64,000 bases of DNA from Pararge aegeria (taxonomy: Eukaryota; Arthropoda; Insecta; Lepidoptera; Nymphalidae): positions 15,004,001 through 15,068,000 of the forward strand of contig NC_053200.1 of NCBI RefSeq assembly GCF_905163445.1. The letters run 5' to 3'. Under the pieces are notes generated by a model that was not told the origin of the DNA, made no database searches, and worked only from the letters and a program-made list of their open reading frames with translations. The first letter of the stretch is position 1. Every line of letters starts with the position of its first letter. The translations under genes were made by a program, and so were the position numbers. Below are positions 54,291-63,884 of the stretch, in pieces.

Positions 54291-54665
54291 AAAGTCAAAT
54301 ATTTCTTTATTCAAATAGGCACATAGATGGCACTTTTGATGCGTTATTATATACAAAATGTGTACATAGCAGTGAGTAGTGATGGCGATAACTACAATCG
54401 TAAACTTAAAACTAAAGCTACGAGGGTTCCAATCGCGCCCTGGTCTAAGAAGAAGCCCACAACAAACTTAGCCGGGTGTTCTTTTTGTTATTACCATCTC
54501 ACATTGTCATTAGAAAAGATTTAAGAAGCAACCTGGTTAGAGCAATTGTTTACACCCAAGCTTTTTTATCGTTTACGTAATCGTTTATACTATAATAGGA
54601 CTATTCTATAAGCTTTCGCTTAATACAAACTTTGAACTTCTTTAGTGACATCCCCAAGATATACA
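54285..54665 (-). mobile_element. LINE-Z1 3' end with C-terminal codons
   Basis: Minus sense. The GTCAAA tail is shared at the left edge with the preceding LINE, then the full UTR and decayed codons for the SYYSI..YVND terminus near 54580. Confidence 0.65.
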
Positions 54666-54983
54666 ATAAACAATAACAATAAACAATAAAAAAAAGCAGT
54701 CCGAGGGTTATGTTGACGATGCATAAAACGGTTAAAATTTAACAAAACCTTTTCTTATTCGTCCCCGTTATAGCGCGATTAGGCATTATTATTTATTGTC
54801 GCCTCGTAAAAGGGTATTACATGAAAATTAATTAGTGGAAAATTGGTTTAGATAAGCCTATTGAGTCGCGAATTTCACGGATGCCGCTCGCTTTGATGGT
54901 CTCTTATATTATCAACCAATATCTAAAAGGAGAGTTATCAATTGAACGAGATTATTTTTGGCTGTATCATAGCCCGCCACTAC
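54666..54983. other. Unannotated stretch
   Basis: Nothing recognised. Confidence 0.4.
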
Positions 54984-55177
54984 TGACTGCCTCGTTAGTC
55001 TAGGGTTTAGCATATCAGTCACGAGGTCCTGGGTTCAAATCCGGGGTCGGACCAAAAAAGTACGGTTCTTTTCAGTAGCAGCGCGGAGTTAGGAAATTGG
55101 CGATGTCGAACTCCGTGCTACGGAGCACGTTAAGCTGTCGGTCCCAGTTATTATCACTTACTTGCAATAATAGTCAT
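54984..55177 (+). mobile_element. SINE-E, head and first part
   Basis: tRNA-like head: TGCCTCGTTAGTCTAGGG (box A) and CTGGGTTCAAATCCGGGG (box B). The body has 'gcggagttaggaaattggcgatgtcgaactccgtgc' and 'cacgttaagctgtcggtcccagttatt'. It resumes after the MITE. Confidence 0.7.
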
Positions 55178-55353
55178 CAGTGGCGTGCATAGAGGGTATA
55201 CACAGTGTATGCAGATGATATGAAATGAGAGAAAAAACCAGTACGAGTTATAAAAAATAGGCATTGTAAGAGTTATGAAAAGCCTTACCCTAATTTTATA
55301 CTGTCTGCCTGTCTGTCATTTTACCCTTTGCATACCTTCTATGCACGCCACTG
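55178..55353. mobile_element. hAT-type MITE, copy 3, inside SINE-E
   Basis: 176 bp with inverted ends CAGTGGCGTGCATAGAGG and CTTCTATGCACGCCACTG. Flanked by ATAGTCAT (55170-55177) and ATAGTCGT (55354-55361), an 8-bp duplication with one mismatch. Confidence 0.8.
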
Positions 55354-55455
55354 ATAGTCGTTATACCCACCAATCCGTATTGGAGTAGCGTGGTGGGTCT
55401 ATGCTCTAAAACCGTCCCTCCTATGGAAGACGTAAATAGATTGCAGATGATGATT
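55354..55455 (+). mobile_element. SINE-E, 3' part and tail
   Basis: 'cccaccaatccgtattggagtagcgtggtgggt', 'atgctctaaaaccgtccctcctatgg', tail GCAGATGATGATT. Confidence 0.65.
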
Positions 55456-56295
55456 ATGCCCGCCAACCCACCTTGATTCAGCGTGGCAGTTTGTTATAAG
55501 AACCAAGGTCAAACAATAGACGGACGTCTAGATACAGTATTTTCTAGGGAGTTGTCCGTCCTGTGTTCATTAACCTGAAGCGTAGTTGTTAAGCCTCAAG
55601 TGCCTATCATTACGCTGTCAATCAAGCCTTTCATAGAAATCTGCTTGGCTGCAGAAATAAGCATGGTGGAATCACTTCTCAGACGAGCTCTTTAAAAAAA
55701 TTCTACTAATACCAAAACTTATGAATTGCTTTCTGTATTGTTTTGCTTATTACATTTTCTCTAATACTACGAGAGGATATTTTTGGTACTACCACTCTCT
55801 CTCTCTCTCTCTCTCTGGTCGTTCCTTCATAACTGATGAACTGATTCGTAGTCCTGGGGAGACCTCAACTTCAAATTGGTAAACTGTCTCCATCAACTTC
55901 TGTTCGAGGCTATTTTGGCGATTATCTTTTTATTAGTGGTACTGCCACTACTAAAAAGAAAATACAACAACTCATCAATATAGCGAAACGTTGTTTAAAA
56001 CCGTTCAACGATACTCGTAAAGAGGGAAACAGAATAAATAGAGGTCGTCAAACAAATAGTCACGTAAAGTCTCCAATATCTGCCCGCAATCCATCTTTAT
56101 TTGTCACTAAGCCTGAATTATCGCCCTAGCAAATATTAGTACGCAAGACAGACAGACAGGAAACGCTCTGAATACCAGAAACTTCCACTAGTTTTTAGTG
56201 TGTACTTGAGTTAAATAACCCGTTTTAGCTTCGAAGTTCTTTTGTGAGAAATATTGGCATATGTGTAACCATATCTCTCTATCTCTTTTGAATAA
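55456..56295. other. Mostly unannotated; (CT)n at 55796-55816
   Basis: A CT microsatellite. No gene recognised. Confidence 0.4.
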
Positions 56296-56665
56296 CTAGC
56301 GGTCCCTCGCGACTTTGTCCGTATATGTCCCAACCTTAAAAGATAGACATAATTATGATGTAGCGGACTTTTTTTTTAAATTTTAAAGGGGAATAACTTT
56401 GTCACACAATTATCGAAACTTAAACCGTTTACGTAGCGTACGCAGCGGAAGCTCTCAAAATGGAAAAAAACCCGATTTTGAAATATTCTTCATCGATGCT
56501 ATGCTCCAATTAGTCTTAGCGTGAAGATATATACTTAATAAAAAATATACTTATAGCCTATAGCCTTCCTCGATTAATGGGCTATCCAAAACTGAAAGAA
56601 GTTTTCAAATCGGACCAGTAGTTCAAAACATCAAGTTCATGTAAACAAACAAACAAACGTAAAAT
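56296..56665 (-). mobile_element. Helitron 3' part
   Basis: 3' terminus GGACCGCTAG|T on the minus strand at 56296, with 'cgcgactttgtccgtatatg' next to it. The 5' terminus was not found. Confidence 0.5.
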
Positions 56666-56707
56666 TTAAGCTCAACAAGCTAGGACTCCGCGAAAAGCAG
56701 CAGAATC

Positions 56708-56985
56708 TATGTGTTTTAATTTATAATTTCTTCAATCATTTTACTCCACACCAAACACATTTTCGGCTAACCTCTAATGTAACCTCTACGCAAGTTTCGC
56801 TTCGAAACCGGAGCATCCTCAGGAGATATTGACTTTACAATGAATAATTGAAAAATTCCTTTCTGACCCCAACCTTATCTATATAAGCCCATTCCATCTT
56901 ATCAGTACCTCTAAATATATTACCATACAGATTCTCCTGCTTTTCGCGAAGTATATCATGGAATTCTGCAAAGTAACGCTTTATA
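56708..56985. repeat. Repeat homologous to 29370-29560
   Basis: Shares 'ataatttcttcaatc', 'tacgcaagtttcgcttcg', 'accatacagattctcc.gcttttc' and 'tatatcatggaattctgcaaagtaacgc' with 29380-29565, where a hairpin replaces the middle. Confidence 0.55.
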
Positions 56986-56987
56986 TA

Positions 56988-57399
56988 TTAACTTGTTCGT
57001 CTGCGTTTGAATTTGTTTTTAAAGTATTCAGTATCGCTAAGACATAACTGAGGGGTTTGCTGCTCTCAGCTGATGAGTTCTGTCCTCTTTTTCCAACCAC
57101 ATTCATCAGATCTACACAAAGTTTGGGCAAAATTAAACGCATATTAAAACCTCTATGGTACAAAAAAAAAATTAAATCGGTTATAATTTGTCGGAGTTAT
57201 GGTGTAAAATCGTCAAACACTTTCATCCCCTCTCCCAAAGGAACCGAGCTTAATGTCGGGATAAAAAGTATCCTATATTACTTCTAACACTTCCAAGAAT
57301 ATGTGTACAAAGTTTCATGAGGATCGGTTAAATAGTTTTTGCGTGAAAGCGTAACAAACAAACTTACATTGGCATTTATAATATTAGTAGGGATAGGGA
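56988..57399 (-). mobile_element. Helitron, Lep1-like, 3' end damaged
   Basis: Minus strand: A|TCCCTATCCCTACTAATATT start at 57399 and a body like 4238-4670. The last bases, including CTAG, are lost near 56988. Confidence 0.65.
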
Positions 57400-57789
57400 T
57401 ATAACAGTATAGACTGGGGTTGAGTGACTTTTGCCATCTAGTAAAAACAAAATAGGTAATTTGCGCAATTAAAATTAATATAATAGTTCAAAGCCTTCTT
57501 TTAAGACTAGTATCTAGCCCTTTTCCAAAGACACCAATTTTCCATAACAAAAAATAAACGTTTAAAATTATGTTAAAAAGAAACAGGAAATTTAAAAGGA
57601 AATAGTAAGGTAAGGAAAAGTACTAGTTGTAGAAGTAATACGCTGTTAGAAATTATATTCATAGTTTTGCTATCTTACTTGTCTCATCTTATTTACTAAC
57701 ACCTAGTCATATTTACTAAGTACGTACGTAAGTAAGTAACGTAAGTGTACGTAAGTAACTCTCTCCAGAAATTAAGATGATGATGATTC
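57400..57789. other. Unannotated stretch
   Basis: Contains a short ACGTAAGTA repeat at about 57720-57757. Nothing else recognised. Confidence 0.4.
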
Positions 57790-57936
57790 TAGGAACCTGA
57801 TAAAATTAGAAATGAGGAGATTCAAGGAAGAACCAGAATAAACAAAATAGAATGAAGGAGATTCAAGTAAGAACCAGAATAAACAAAATAGAATGAAGGA
57901 GATTCAAGAAAGAACCAGAATAAACAAAATAGAAAA
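57790..57936 (+). repeat. 41-bp minisatellite derived from RTE-like LINE coding DNA
   Basis: Units begin at 57817, 57858 and 57899, about 2.9 copies. The unit and the preceding 27 bp match the segment at 49612-49655 of the RTE-like polymerase ('aaatgaggagat.c..gaagaaccaga'), so the array grew from a LINE fragment. Confidence 0.75.
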
Positions 57937-58014
57937 CTAAAAAACTACATACATAAGCTATGAACATATTGATTTGCTTGTTTTTTGAAAAGGTTGTAAG
58001 CAATTATACTTCGT

Positions 58015-58194
58015 GCTTCATCCTCGAGATAAGAGAACAATTGTAGTCTCGCGTAGTGAGTCGCTAATCTTACACTATAGTTGAAAATGCATTTTATGAG
58101 CAATTAAAATTAATGTAAAAGTAATTTTTAATTTTTATGCTGGTATTACCAAGCTCCCCGCCAATGTAATGCTACCTTGCGGTCGAACCTCATT
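58015..58194 (+). repeat. DIRS left inverted terminal repeat (180 bp)
   Basis: Complement of 63136-63315 with no difference seen by eye. The outermost 14 bases (58001-58014) differ from the other end and are instead represented in the ICR. It likely contains the promoter; this is not verifiable from sequence alone. Confidence 0.9.
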
Positions 58195-58281
58195 CGCTTT
58201 TTAGTGCTGCGCTAGTCTACACGTCATAATTTTATTTCGTGTTTTGTATTTATACTACCCTACATTTAACGAAAAGCTATA

Positions 58282-59808
58282 ATGCCAAAAAGGAAGAGTG
58301 ATGAGGATAGTGATGAATACATTAGACGCAAGATGAGGAAAATAGAAAAGAAATTGCGCAGGCGCAAAAAACGTTCTCGTCGTTTAAGTTCAAGTAGCAA
58401 CGACTTGGAATCAATCTGTGCGTCGCCCGTGCTGTCACTACCTGAAGGTACCTACATTTCAATTTTTATATTTAAATAACTAAGGTTAATTTTTAATAGT
58501 CTATTTTAACAATGAGTAATGATGTTAAAAATTTTAGACAATTTCAAGATATAATGTACAAATACTAGCATAATATATTCCCTCAGTGTGAGCAATAACG
58601 TTATGCTTGGTGAATAATTTTGTACAAATGTGTCATTCATATTTTTACCATAATATTAAATTTTTGAAAAGACTATTTATAATTGGAATTTTATTTTTTA
58701 TCTACCTCAATTACGATATAAACGAATACTTAGCGTTTATCGCTTTGTAAATAATTTTGTTTTTCGTAATCAGACATATATATTAGAATGTCATAAGTAA
58801 GTGCACAGTAATAAAATAAGAATTTATTTTATGCACTTCTTTCCAGATGGCCTACCTTTGATCATTAATGATGAACAACATGGCTTACCCACACAAAATG
58901 TGGATCTGGAAAATCTGGAGCCTCTTCCAGGACCATCCTCACCAGTTCTAACTGTTTCGGAGGAATATCCTTTAGACGACGATATCCTCGAGATGCTAGG
59001 CGCATCCCCGAATAAAGCCAAAAAAACGGGAGACCACATTCAAAAGGATATCGCAATCAGATGGCAGCATATTGCTACCTCAGGGCTTACAAAGGAAACT
59101 CGCAAAGAACTACTAGATAAACATCTTATTCCTAGTAATTGCACTAAGTTAGCTGCCCCGCTTTTAAATTTAGAAATAAAAGCGGCATTGTCAGACACTT
59201 TGATAGGCAAAGATAAGAGCACTGAGTACAGGCAAAATCAAATTGCATCAGCAATTTCGTGCATTGCAGTGGCTCTAACAAAGATATTTAAATCGGACTC
59301 AAAAGACTCCACGATAATAAAACCTTTACTTGAGGGTGCTCAATTACTGTGCGTCTTTCAATTCTGCGAGTCAATGAAAAGAAGAAGCCTTATTTGCGCC
59401 TCTATCAAGAAAGAAATTAAGAGCCAATTGTATGAAACCGAAATTGATACCTACCTATTTGGCGAGAAACTGGCTGATACTCTTAAAGCTGCTAAAGCTA
59501 TCAGCAGGTCGGCCTCTGAGATTAAAGCATCTAAGCCCAAGACCACAATAGGACGTCCTCAGTCTCGTGCTTTAAACTCCAAGCCTCAGCCGGTGACCAG
59601 CAGGCAGCCAGGCAAGAGGAGGCAAGAGCCTGCTGCGTATACGCAGATTCAAGCCGTGTATCCACCTCCTATCCCACAGCAACGGCGACAGTATATGGCA
59701 CCACTGCCACCACCACCGCCGCCACCCCCTCCACCACTACTGCTGCCGCCGCCGCCATTGCAGTCACAACAGCGATCCAGGCAGCAGCGCCCCTATCAAC
59801 GACGCTAG
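58282..59808 (+). CDS. DIRS Gag-like protein, two exons (58282-58447, 58847-59808)
   Basis: Exon 1 (166 nt) starts at ATG 58282 and encodes a very basic, NLS-like region, MPKRKSDEDSDEYIRRKMRK followed by RRRKKRSRR and a serine run. Exon 2 encodes about 320 residues. A middle segment with predicted helices (FKSDSKDSTI..EGAQLLCVFQFCESMKRRSL region) fits DIRS Gag-like proteins. A proline tract (nine prolines in a row, 59713-59739) and a Q/R-rich end close the protein at TAG 59806-59808. A GT-AG intron joins the exons in frame; without splicing exon 1 stops at 58477. Role by family: binds element RNA in particles. An alternative start is the ATG at 58831 inside the intron, giving a shorter unspliced form. 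The frame overlaps the open pol frame in the -1 phase. Confidence 0.8.
58448..58846 (+). other. Putative spliceosomal intron in DIRS gag (399 nt)
   Basis: Donor GAAG|GTACCT and acceptor TTCTTTCCAG|ATGG. Phase 1: the split codon becomes GAT, and both flanking frames continue. The interior is AT-rich with stops in all plus frames. Introns are known in some animal DIRS elements. Splicing itself is inferred. Confidence 0.7.
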
Positions 59809-59837
59809 ACTCGGTACGTTGCTCTGGTCGTCTTTCT

Positions 59838-61599
59838 ATGTTTTATAAACAATGGTGTCAAATAACCAACGACGAAAAAATTTTGTCGTGGGTACAGGGC
59901 TACAGCATACCTTTCGATAGACCTGTGGTACAAAAATATATTCCCCAACCGCCGAAATTATCTACAACTGAAAGAGCACAATATGAGGAAGCCATAAATG
60001 AATTGCAAAAATCTGGTGCTATTTCAAAATGTGAAGACCGTGCAGACCAGTTTCTTTCAAGCTATTTTCTTATTAAAACGAAAAATGGTAAAAACCGTTT
60101 TATTTTATAATTTAAAAGCTTTAAATAAATTTATAAAGACCGAGCATTTTAAATTGGAGGATCTAAGAACAACCCTGAAATTAGTATCCAAAAATTACTT
60201 TATGGCTTCCTTAGATCTACTCAATGCATACTTTCTAATTTCAATAAATCAATATTATAGAAAGTACCTGAGATTCAAATTTAAAGGAAATACTTTTGAA
60301 TTTAATGTCCTACCATTTGGGTTGAGCACAGCTCCCTTCGTATTTACTAAATTATTAAAACCTGTCATGTCACTATTAAGGACAATGGGCTATTTGTCAA
60401 CCATTTATTTGGATGACGTTTGTTGTATAGCCCCTACTTATGAGGAATGTACTAATAATATTACTCAAACCAGAATACTTTTCGAATCGCTAGGCTTTAT
60501 TATTAATGAAGAGAAAAGTTGCCTTATACCGTCTAATAAATGCACTTACCTGGGTTTTATCATAGACACAAAAAAAATTCCACATTAGTGTAACTGACTC
60601 TAAGAAAGATTGCATTTTTGAAGAAGTAGTAAGATTGAGTCGTCTTAAGCGCTGTTCGATACGACAATTTGCTCGTGTGATCGGTTTGCTTACCTCAGCT
60701 TGCCCAGGAGTAAAGTACGGATGGCTCTATACAAAACAGCTAGAAAGATGTAAATATCTTGCCCTTTTGCAGTCAGGTAGCTATGATAATTATATGAATA
60801 TCCCGACGTACTTGCAAGAGGACTTTAGTTGGTGGATGAATAGCATAAAGTGTGCAATAAATCCAATAAGAGTAGACAATTATACTCTAGAAATTTTCTC
60901 CGATGCTAGTAAAACTGGTTGGGGGATAGCATGTGGGGAAAGAACCGCAAGTGGTCAAAGTGGAGTGCTGAAGAATCTTCTAAGCACATTAATTTTCTAG
61001 AGTTACTAGCCGCATTCTTTGGTTTAAAAATATTTGTTTTTAAAATGAATAATTGTCAAATTTTACTAAGAATTGATAACACCACTGCTATTTCGTATAT
61101 CAATCGTATGGGGGGAATCAGATTTCCACATCTTAATATATTGACTAAAGACATTTGGAGATTTTGTGAAAAAAGAAACATATATATTTATGCCTCATAT
61201 ATAAGGTCTCAGGATAACCAAATAGCAGACGCAGAATCCAGGCGGCTTCATCCCGATACAGAATGGGAACTTAGCGACAGTGCCTTTAAGCGCATAGTTA
61301 GCACGTTCGGTAACCCTGAAATAGATCTTTTTGCTACAAGATTAAACTCAAAGTGTCACAACTATATATCTTGGCATAGAGACCCAGGAGCATGTGCCGT
61401 CAATGCTTTTACCTTAAATTGGAACAATTTAAAATTTTATGCCTTTCCCCCTTTTTCCGTCATTGCAAAAACTTTACGAAAAGTTATCACTGACCAGGCA
61501 CAGGGAATAATTGTAGCACCCTATTGGTGCACCCAAGCCTGGTTCCCTTTGTTCAATAAATTACTGATATCTGATCCAATCATCTTTGAACCAACTTAA
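59838..61599 (+). pseudogene. DIRS pol: reverse transcriptase, RNase H, methyltransferase-like domain; three frameshifts
   Basis: The first ATG is 59838, but the frame is open upstream and overlaps gag in the -1 phase (GRLSMFYKQW). RT: QYEEAINELQKSGAI, ASLDLLNAYFLI (motif A Asp), VLPFGLSTAPFVFTKLL and catalytic YLDD near 60409-60420. RNase H: IFSDASKTGWG (Asp), NFLELLAAFFGL (Glu), LLRIDNTTAISYI (Asp), QDNQIADAESRR (Asp). A segment IDLFATRLNSKC..SWHRDPGACAVNAF..YAFPPFS follows, which in DIRS elements is described as a Dam-like methyltransferase domain. The frame shifts at about 60108 (one extra T), 60569-60576 (run of eight A, one extra) and 60957-60960 (two extra or one missing base). Each break sits in otherwise conserved sequence, so recent loss or sequencing error is likely. 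Confidence 0.88.
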
Positions 61600-62630
61600 A
61601 CCCCTTTAATTTCTGTCTCCAACAGCACGGCAACGTTACCGCAGTTCAAACTTATGGCCGGAAAATTATCAGGGAAGCTTATGCCAGAAGAGGTGTACCA
61701 TCAAATTCATTAGACGTAATCTGTGCTTCTTTATCAAACAATTCAGAAAAACAATACACTGTGGCATTTAAACAATGGTTCAGTTTTTGTGATGGAAATA
61801 ATGTAGATTATTATGAGGCGTCAATTCCCAAAATTATTTATTTTCTGACAGATGAATTTAATAAAGGGTCTCAATATGGGACACTTAATAGTTACCGTTC
61901 CGCCTTGTCATTAATTATAGGATCACGGGTGTCCTCCGATGATAGAATTCGAAGACTTTTTAAGGGCTTTTACAGACTCCGTCCGCCTTTACCAAAATAC
62001 AATATCACTTGGGATACATCTATCGCATTAGATTTTTTGGCAAATTTATATCCTCATAACGAAATTTCTTTAGAACAATTAACAAAGAAAACAGTGACTT
62101 TAATAGCACTCATCACTGCCCATAGAGTGCAGACCTTATCGCTAATAAGGATCGCACAGATTACACGTTGCTCTAATATGATTTATATAAAAATACCGGA
62201 TATAATAAAAACCTCAAGATTAGGCGCCCACCAACCGTGCCTTAATATACCGTTTTATCAGATAAAGCCTGAAATCTGTCCTGCACTTACCTTGTTAAAT
62301 TATTTAGATATTACTCGTTCATTAAGAAGTGATAACGATGATTTCTTATTCATAAGTCATAAGAAACCCAATAAGTCTGTTACCAGTAAAACTTTAAGCA
62401 AATGGATAAAGAATACACTCTATGAGAGTGGAATTGACACCTCAATATTCTCTGCCCATTCCACCCGACATGCTAGTACCTCCGCTGCTAGCAGACTCGG
62501 TGTGAATATCGATGTAATTAGAAGTACTGCCGGGTGGAGTGGAAGTTCCCATGTGTTTGGAAAGTTCTATCACAGAGGCATTGATAATCATAATACAGAT
62601 GACTTTGCTTTATCAATCTTAAGAAACTAA
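61590..62630 (+). CDS. DIRS tyrosine recombinase (YR)
   Basis: An open frame of 346 codons begins after a stop at 61587 and overlaps the end of pol by ten bases. No ATG lies in its first 200 codons, so it is probably made by frameshifting from pol or from a spliced RNA. An N-terminal SAM-like, DNA-binding region is seen (TYGRKIIREAYARRGV, YTVAFKQWFSFC, GTLNSYRSALSLI). Counting from the GTG at 61761, the catalytic residues are R122 (ITAHRVQTLSL), H233-x-x-R236 (SAHSTRHAST), W259 (TAGWSGSSHVF) and Y270 (KFYHRGI): the full R-H-R-W-Y set of the family. By analogy it recombines a circular cDNA into the genome via a covalent 3'-phosphotyrosine, which explains the lack of target duplications. It is intact, unlike pol. 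Confidence 0.92.
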   Translation, partial: TNLNPFNFCLQQHGNVTAVQTYGRKIIREAYARRGVPSNSLDVICASLSNNSEKQYTVAFKQWFSFCDGNNVDYYEASIPKIIYFLTDEFNKGSQYGTLNSYRSALSLIIGSRVSSDDRIRRLFKGFYRLRPPLPKYNITWDTSIALDFLANLYPHNEISLEQLTKKTVTLIALITAHRVQTLSLIRIAQITRCSNMIYIKIPDIIKTSRLGAHQPCLNIPFYQIKPEICPALTLLNYLDITRSLRSDNDDFLFISHKKPNKSVTSKTLSKWIKNTLYESGIDTSIFSAHSTRHASTSAASRLGVNIDVIRSTAGWSGSSHVFGKFYHRGIDNHNTDDFALSILRN

Positions 62631-62915
62631 TTATTATCATTTATATTTTTTTATATTGATATCAATAATTAAAACGAAAATAATATAATAATTTAGATGT
62701 TGATATTAGAAAGTACTACTAATAAATAAGTACTCCTTGTAGAAGTAATCATAAATAATTATGTACTATTATAATCCTCCTGATTATTATAAGTTATAAT
62801 ATGATGGTCATCAAAAACTGTCAATATTCGTATAAACATAAAAATTAAACATTTACTTTATAACAAATCAGCCATTGATATTTTATTCAAATAACATTTC
62901 GGCACCTCTCAAGGT
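62631..62915 (+). other. DIRS 3' non-coding region
   Basis: AT-rich, without an open frame. Lies between the YR stop and the ICR. Confidence 0.6.
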
Positions 62916-63020
62916 CTACAATTGTTCTCTTATCTCGAGGATGAAGCACGAAGTATAATTGATGATTAAACGAACTTACCTTAAGTGATGTTCTATCATA
63001 ATTATACGAGGGCTTCATCC
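62916..63020 (+). repeat. DIRS internal complementary region (ICR)
   Basis: 62916-62961 is the exact complement of 58001-58046 (left end). 62959-63020 is the exact complement of 63307-63368 (right end). The two halves share TTG at 62959-62961. In the DIRS1 model this region templates joining of the two cDNA ends into a circle. Confidence 0.92.
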
Positions 63021-63135
63021 GAAGAGATAAGAACCCACCCTCCCAATGTGACCCGTTACTACGAAATGAATATTATTTGAATTGATTGTTAACTACTAAA
63101 CTCATCTACGATGAATGTTATGGTTCTTTCAACTA

Positions 63136-63315
63136 AATGAGGTTCGACCGCAAGGTAGCATTACATTGGCGGGGAGCTTGGTAATACCAGCATAAAAATT
63201 AAAAATTACTTTTACATTAATTTTAATTGCTCATAAAATGCATTTTCAACTATAGTGTAAGATTAGCGACTCACTACGCGAGACTACAATTGTTCTCTTA
63301 TCTCGAGGATGAAGC
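63136..63315 (+). repeat. DIRS right inverted terminal repeat (180 bp)
   Basis: Complement of 58015-58194. The element continues to 63368 with right-end-specific sequence that is also found, inverted, in the ICR. Confidence 0.9.
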
Positions 63316-63368
63316 CCTCGTATAATTATGATAGAACATCACTTAAGGTAAGTTCGTTTAATCATCAA

Positions 63369-63884
63369 ATATACATAAATACCTACTACAGTAAAGTAAA
63401 TTATGCAAGGTTTTTTTATGTTTAACCAAACTCAAATTACATACTACCTTGTTTGTAAAAATATTCATGACACTAACAAGACAGTTAAAATTACTGCACA
63501 ATCTTCAACAGTAACAAAGTAGCCCAAAGATTCGTAGGAAAGTTTTCACGGAGGAAACTTATTCGTGCGAATGCTGGACCTGTCTTCCCAACCTTATGTC
63601 TTGTCGTAAAGATTTATGATCGCTAGAAATTGTGGTCGCAGTTTCTTTAAATGTCCAGTCCAGTTCAAATTTCAAATATTCTTTCTTGAAATAGACTTCA
63701 ACGTATTCTTTTAAATCTTTAAATATTTGTTTGAATTAAATTTTCTGTTAGTATTTTTAAGGTAAATTAAAGATTTTGTATAGATACTATCACTACATTA
63801 TTGATGCTACTATCTTTTACTGGTCTACAATGGGTAAGCTAACGTAGATGGATATAAATTTATAGACAAGAAATTTATCTCTGA
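63369..63884. other. Unannotated stretch right of the DIRS element
   Basis: No gene or repeat copy recognised. Confidence 0.4.

Larger units (their letters stand above)
58001..63368 (+). mobile_element. DIRS-type tyrosine-recombinase retrotransposon, complete
   Basis: 5.37 kb. The hallmarks are inverted terminal repeats, an internal complementary region (ICR) copying the joined termini, and a Gag-like frame, RT-RNase H-methyltransferase-like frame and tyrosine recombinase in that order. There is no integrase, aspartic protease or direct LTR. Both ends carry the trinucleotide CAA (58001-58003 and 63366-63368). The ICR contains it once, which fits a circular intermediate recombined across CAA. 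No target duplication is visible at the flanks, as expected for this order. Terminal repeats and ICR look perfect, so insertion was recent, although the pol frame carries three indels. Confidence 0.93.

Noticed and set aside
55000..55045. Functional tRNA gene
   Set aside because: The tRNA-like head of SINE-E continues into a shared SINE body found again at 47686-48215.
59713..59739. Proline tract as evidence for a host actin-regulator (formin-like) gene
   Set aside because: It lies at the end of the DIRS Gag-like frame within the ITR-bounded element.
58001..63368. LTR retrotransposon or endogenous retrovirus
   Set aside because: There is no direct LTR, protease, integrase or envelope. Inverted repeats, the ICR and a tyrosine recombinase define DIRS instead.
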